Part shown: positions 14,988 to 17,937 of the stretch, piece by piece | Layout of the letters: every line of letters starts with the position of its first letter | Position numbering within the stretch: the first letter of the stretch is position 1 | Source: Bacteroidota bacterium | GTDB lineage: Bacteria > Bacteroidota > Bacteroidia > Sphingobacteriales > Sphingobacteriaceae | Direction of reading: 5' to 3' | NCBI GenBank assembly: GCA_013288465.1 | Contig: JABDBT010000050.1 | Coordinates: forward strand, 1-17,937 | DNA length: 17,937 bases | Program-made: the position numbers and the translations under genes | The notes under the pieces: generated by a model | Seen by the model: the letters and a program-made list of their open reading frames with translations, nothing else | Database searches by the model: none | What the model was told of the DNA's origin: nothing

Positions 14988-15040
14988 CTGGCCGCTAAAA
15001 CCCTCTTTGCGCGCAGCGGAGAGAGGGTTTTAGCGGCCAG
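14988..15040. repeat. 19-bp perfect hairpin in the nagX-M16 spacer
   Basis: The 19-mer CTGGCCGCTAAAACCCTCT (14988-15006) is exactly repeated in reverse complement at 15022-15040 around a 15-nt, GC-rich loop. No U tract follows on either strand, so it is not a textbook intrinsic terminator. It could be a REP-like intergenic element or an attenuating hairpin. The following GCGAAGCGTCGGCGGGG is GC-rich and non-coding. The rest of 14935-15203 holds no gene or clear promoter that I can support. Confidence 0.8.
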
Positions 15041-15203
15041 CGAAGCGTCGGCGGGGTGAGTAATCGCCGGTATGCAATTAATGAGAGAGTTATTCGCCAT
15101 TACCTATTTCAAAAACCCGTAATTTAACCCTAATAACTAACCAAACAATTTTTAACTAACTATATCGTTTCTACATCTCCATACAATATTCCTAAATTAA
15201 ATT

Positions 15204-17937
15204 ATGCATATTAATAAACCCGTTTTTGCAGGCGCTGTAGCCCTATTTATCATAACAGGGACAGCACTTGCCCAGGTTAAAAAGAAACCTGTACCATCAG
15301 CAAAAAGCAAACCAACAACCGCCGCGCAACAAGTAAAGCCCGACCTGTTACCGCGCGACCCGAATGTGATCATCGGTAAATTGCCTAACGGCTTTACCTA
15401 TTATATCCGCGCTAACAGCGAACCCAAAAACCGCGCGTTTATGTACCTGGTTGAAAAAGCCGGCTCATTACAGGAAACCGACGCGCAACAGGGCCTGGCG
15501 CATTTTACCGAACACATGGCTTTTAACGGGACAAGAGATTTCCCTAAAAACGAATTGATAAGCTACCTGCAACGCGCAGGCGTAAAATTTGGCGCCGATG
15601 CCAATGCCTCCACCTCATTTGATGAAACGGTTTTTCAGCTGGCTTTGCCAACCGATAGTACCAAAGTGTTTGAACGCGGTTTTAACATTATGGCCAACAT
15701 TGCCGGCTTCGTTACGTTTGACCCGAAAGAAATTGACGGCGAGCGTGGTGTTGTTTTAGAAGAAGCCCGCCAAAATGGTAAAGACGCGCAGGAAAGGCTG
15801 CAGAAACAAACTTTGCCTGTTATACTTAACAATTCAAGATATGCCCAACGGTTGCCCATTGGCAAAGAGGATATTATAAAAACCTTTAACCAGGCCACTA
15901 TCAAAAGCTTTTATCATGACTGGTACCGGCCCGATTTGCAGGCCCTCATCATTGTTGGAGATTTTGACCCAAGGCGAGTTGAGCAACTGATAAGGGATAA
16001 TTTCTTACAATTTACAAATCCGGTTGCCGAAAAACCGCTGGTTCAATACGCCGTGCCGCCAACAGTGGGCACAGCAATAAAATTTGCTACTGATAAAGAG
16101 TTCCAATATGTTTTGGCACAGGTTGTAGTAAAGCACCCGCAGACATCTGTTAAAACGATTGCCGATTATTTTCGCGATGTGCGTGTAAGCCTGTTTAACC
16201 AGATGCTTAATGCCCGCATAAATGAATTAAGCCAGCAGCGTAACCCTAAATTATTGTTTGGCCAGGCCAGTTATGGCCCTTATACAGGCAGGCAGGATGC
16301 GTTTTCGGCAGTTGCGGTAGCAAATAATAATGGATTAGAAGCAGCTATAAAAGTAGTGATTGGCGAAACAGACAGGGCAAAAAAATTCGGTTTTACGTTA
16401 ACCGAATTGGAGCGTGCCAAGCAAAATGCCCTGGTACAGGTTGAAAACGCGTATAAAGAAAAAGATAAAACAAACTCGGGCAATTATATAGGCCAGTACC
16501 TTCAAAACTTTTTAACCGGCGAGGCTATACCGGGGATAGATTATGAGTATAAGTTTTACGTGGATAACATAGGCAAGATAACCCTGAACGAGATAAATGC
16601 AATGGCTGCTAAATTTATCTCCGACCAAAACCGCGTGATAATTGTTGAAGCGCCTGAAGCCCAAAAAGCCAATTTGCCCGATGACAAAAAGCTGCTCTCA
16701 TGGATAGCCGAGGCCGATAATAACTTAACCGCCTATAGCGATGATGTAAACACAACACCTTTATTACCCGCTCTGCCACCCGGCAGCAAAGTAGTTAGCC
16801 AGCAGGACGATAGTTTACTCAACTCAACAAACCTTACCCTTGCCAATGGTGTAAAAGTGATATTAATGCCTACCAAGTTTAAAAACGACCAGGTTTTAAT
16901 TAACGGTTATAGCTTTGGCGGGACATCATTAGCAAATGATGCGGATTTTACTTCGGCAAACCTGGCCGGTAACATCATAGCCAACAGCGGTGTTGGTACG
17001 TTTACCCAGGTGCAGTTAGATAAAAAACTAAGCGGCAAACAAGTTACCATGTCGCCGTACATCAGCGAAAATACCCAGGGCATATCGGGCAGCGCCTCAA
17101 CTACCGATTTTGATACCGCTATGCAGTTATTATACCTGTATTTTACCCAGCCACGTAAGGACAATGATATATGGCAGTCAACCATCAGCCAAACCAAATC
17201 ATTGCTTACTAACCGTGGCGTTGACCCGGCAAGCGTTTACGCTGATACAGTTACGGCAACATTAAGTAATTACAACAAGCGCGGCATGACAATTACGCTT
17301 GATGAGCTGAACACCGCCAACATTGATAAAGCCTATAATTATTACAAGGACCGCTTTGCCGACGCGGCCGGGTTTACTTTTACTTTTGTGGGGAACTTTA
17401 CCAAAGAGCAGATCATCCCGTACATTGAAAGGTATCTGGGCGCTTTACCGGCAACCCATAGTAAAGAAACCTATAAAGATTTAAATATCCATCCGCCAAA
17501 AGGGTTGGTTACCAAAACAGTATATAAAGGCATTGGCGATAAAAGTCAGGTTGAAATGGTGTTTAGCGGCAGCTATGCTTATAACGAAAGCAATAACATA
17601 CAATTAGACGCTTTAGAAGAGATATTAAACATAAGGCTATTAGATAGGCTGCGGGAAAAAGAAAGTGGCGCTTACTCGCCCAGTGCCGGCATAAGCTATG
17701 TGAAAATTCCGGATAACCGGTATAAGGTTACCATTTCATTTGCCTGCGCGCCAGCAAATGTTGATAAGCTAACGGCTGATGTAATGGACGAGATAAACAA
17801 ACTAAAACAAAACGGCGCCGACCCTAAAGACATTGAGAAATTTGCAGCAGAAGACGCGCGTTCTATCCAGTTGCAACTAAGGCAAAATATATTTTGGGCC
17901 GGTTATTTGGCCGCATCGTCGCAAAATGACGAAAACC
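15204..17937 (+). CDS. Secreted M16 family zinc metallopeptidase (PqqL-like), 3' end outside the window
   Basis: A single frame is open from ATG 15204 to the window end, giving 911 residues without a stop. It begins with a signal peptide (HINKPVFAGAVALFIITGTALAQ, cleavage near residue 23), so the enzyme acts in the periplasm or on the cell surface. The first peptidase domain has the inverted zinc motif HFTEH (H100, E103, H104) in GLAHFTEHMAFNGT and two downstream glutamates, E180 and E187, in GERGVVLEEARQNG; E187 is the probable third ligand. A second, inactive M16 repeat follows from about residue 540 (LTLANGVKVILMPTKFKNDQ), as in two-domain pitrilysin/PqqL proteins. Family members degrade small peptides or process secreted proteins. 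The usual length is near 940, so little is missing. I checked every line for frame and found no shift. Confidence 0.94.
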   Translation, partial: MHINKPVFAGAVALFIITGTALAQVKKKPVPSAKSKPTTAAQQVKPDLLPRDPNVIIGKLPNGFTYYIRANSEPKNRAFMYLVEKAGSLQETDAQQGLAHFTEHMAFNGTRDFPKNELISYLQRAGVKFGADANASTSFDETVFQLALPTDSTKVFERGFNIMANIAGFVTFDPKEIDGERGVVLEEARQNGKDAQERLQKQTLPVILNNSRYAQRLPIGKEDIIKTFNQATIKSFYHDWYRPDLQALIIVGDFDPRRVEQLIRDNFLQFTNPVAEKPLVQYAVPPTVGTAIKFATDKEFQYVLAQVVVKHPQTSVKTIADYFRDVRVSLFNQMLNARINELSQQRNPKLLFGQASYGPYTGRQDAFSAVAVANNNGLEAAIKVVIGETDRAKKFGFTLTELERAKQNALVQVENAYKEKDKTNSGNYIGQYLQNFLTGEAIPGIDYEYKFYVDNIGKITLNEINAMAAKFISDQNRVIIVEAPEAQKANLPDDKKLLSWIAEADNNLTAYSDDVNTTPLLPALPPGSKVVSQQDDSLLNSTNLTLANGVKVILMPTKFKNDQVLINGYSFGGTSLANDADFTSANLAGNIIANSGVGTFTQVQLDKKLSGKQVTMSPYISENTQGISGSASTTDFDTAMQLLYLYFTQPRKDNDIWQSTISQTKSLLTNRGVDPASVYADTVTATLSNYNKRGMTITLDELNTANIDKAYNYYKDRFADAAGFTFTFVGNFTKEQIIPYIERYLGALPATHSKETYKDLNIHPPKGLVTKTVYKGIGDKSQVEMVFSGSYAYNESNNIQLDALEEILNIRLLDRLREKESGAYSPSAGISYVKIPDNRYKVTISFACAPANVDKLTADVMDEINKLKQNGADPKDIEKFAAEDARSIQLQLRQNIFWAGYLAASSQNDEN

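Noticed and set aside
15635..17197. Minus-strand open frames inside the M16 peptidase
   Set aside because: The plus frame is continuous with zinc motif and signal peptide; the reversed frames show no motif.

Overview
The window looks like a chromosomal segment from a Bacteroidota bacterium, most likely a Sphingobacteriaceae relative such as Mucilaginibacter or Pedobacter. This rests on protein flavour, on TAnnTTTG-type -7 promoter boxes instead of sigma70 boxes, on the scarcity of Shine-Dalgarno sequences, on a fused NagB/PIG-L protein, and on an Ig-like lipoprotein typical of the phylum. The genus is inference; no rRNA or marker search was possible.

Layout. (1) 1-400: the fragment of a secreted-type DNA/RNA non-specific endonuclease whose 5' part is missing. 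(2) 404-3397: divergent nadA (-) and nadB (+), the two enzymes that turn aspartate into quinolinate for NAD synthesis, separated by an AT-rich 400-bp control region. (3) 3436-4157: a tRNA-Gly(CCC) on the minus strand, then an AT-rich VapBC-type toxin-antitoxin pair whose antitoxin is frameshifted near its start, followed 1 nt later by a gamma-class carbonic anhydrase-like protein. (4) 4661-11098, all minus strand: an NAD(P)-binding TIP30-like protein, a Uup-type ABC-F ATPase, a small CBU_0592-like membrane protein and mnmG (tRNA wobble-uridine modification). The first three overlap or abut; mnmG follows after a 32-nt gap. Beyond mnmG lies a separately promoted Ig-like lipoprotein. Two parS-like 16-mers exactly 40 bp apart lie at the start of mnmG. 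(5) 11359-17937, all plus strand: a fused NagB/PIG-L protein, a four-helix-bundle (S23/IVS family) gene framed by ACGT-rich inverted and direct repeats, a NagX/HGSNAT-like membrane protein, a 19-bp perfect hairpin, and a secreted M16 zinc metallopeptidase that runs off the window end.

How the parts fit. nadA/nadB form one pathway unit. NagB/PIG-L and NagX form an amino-sugar unit, and the four-helix-bundle cassette sits between them as an apparent insertion. Uup and MnmG both act on the translation apparatus. The parS-like pair beside mnmG suggests that the region may lie in the origin-proximal, ParB-marked part of the chromosome.

Two things deserve attention. The four-helix-bundle cassette (13281-13827) has the structure of a small, possibly mobile unit with terminal inverted repeats and an internal direct repeat. 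Also, three genes (the antitoxin, the Ig-like lipoprotein and uup) are each broken by exactly one extra A in a coding-strand poly-A tract. That pattern points either to homopolymer sequencing error or to slippage-based expression.
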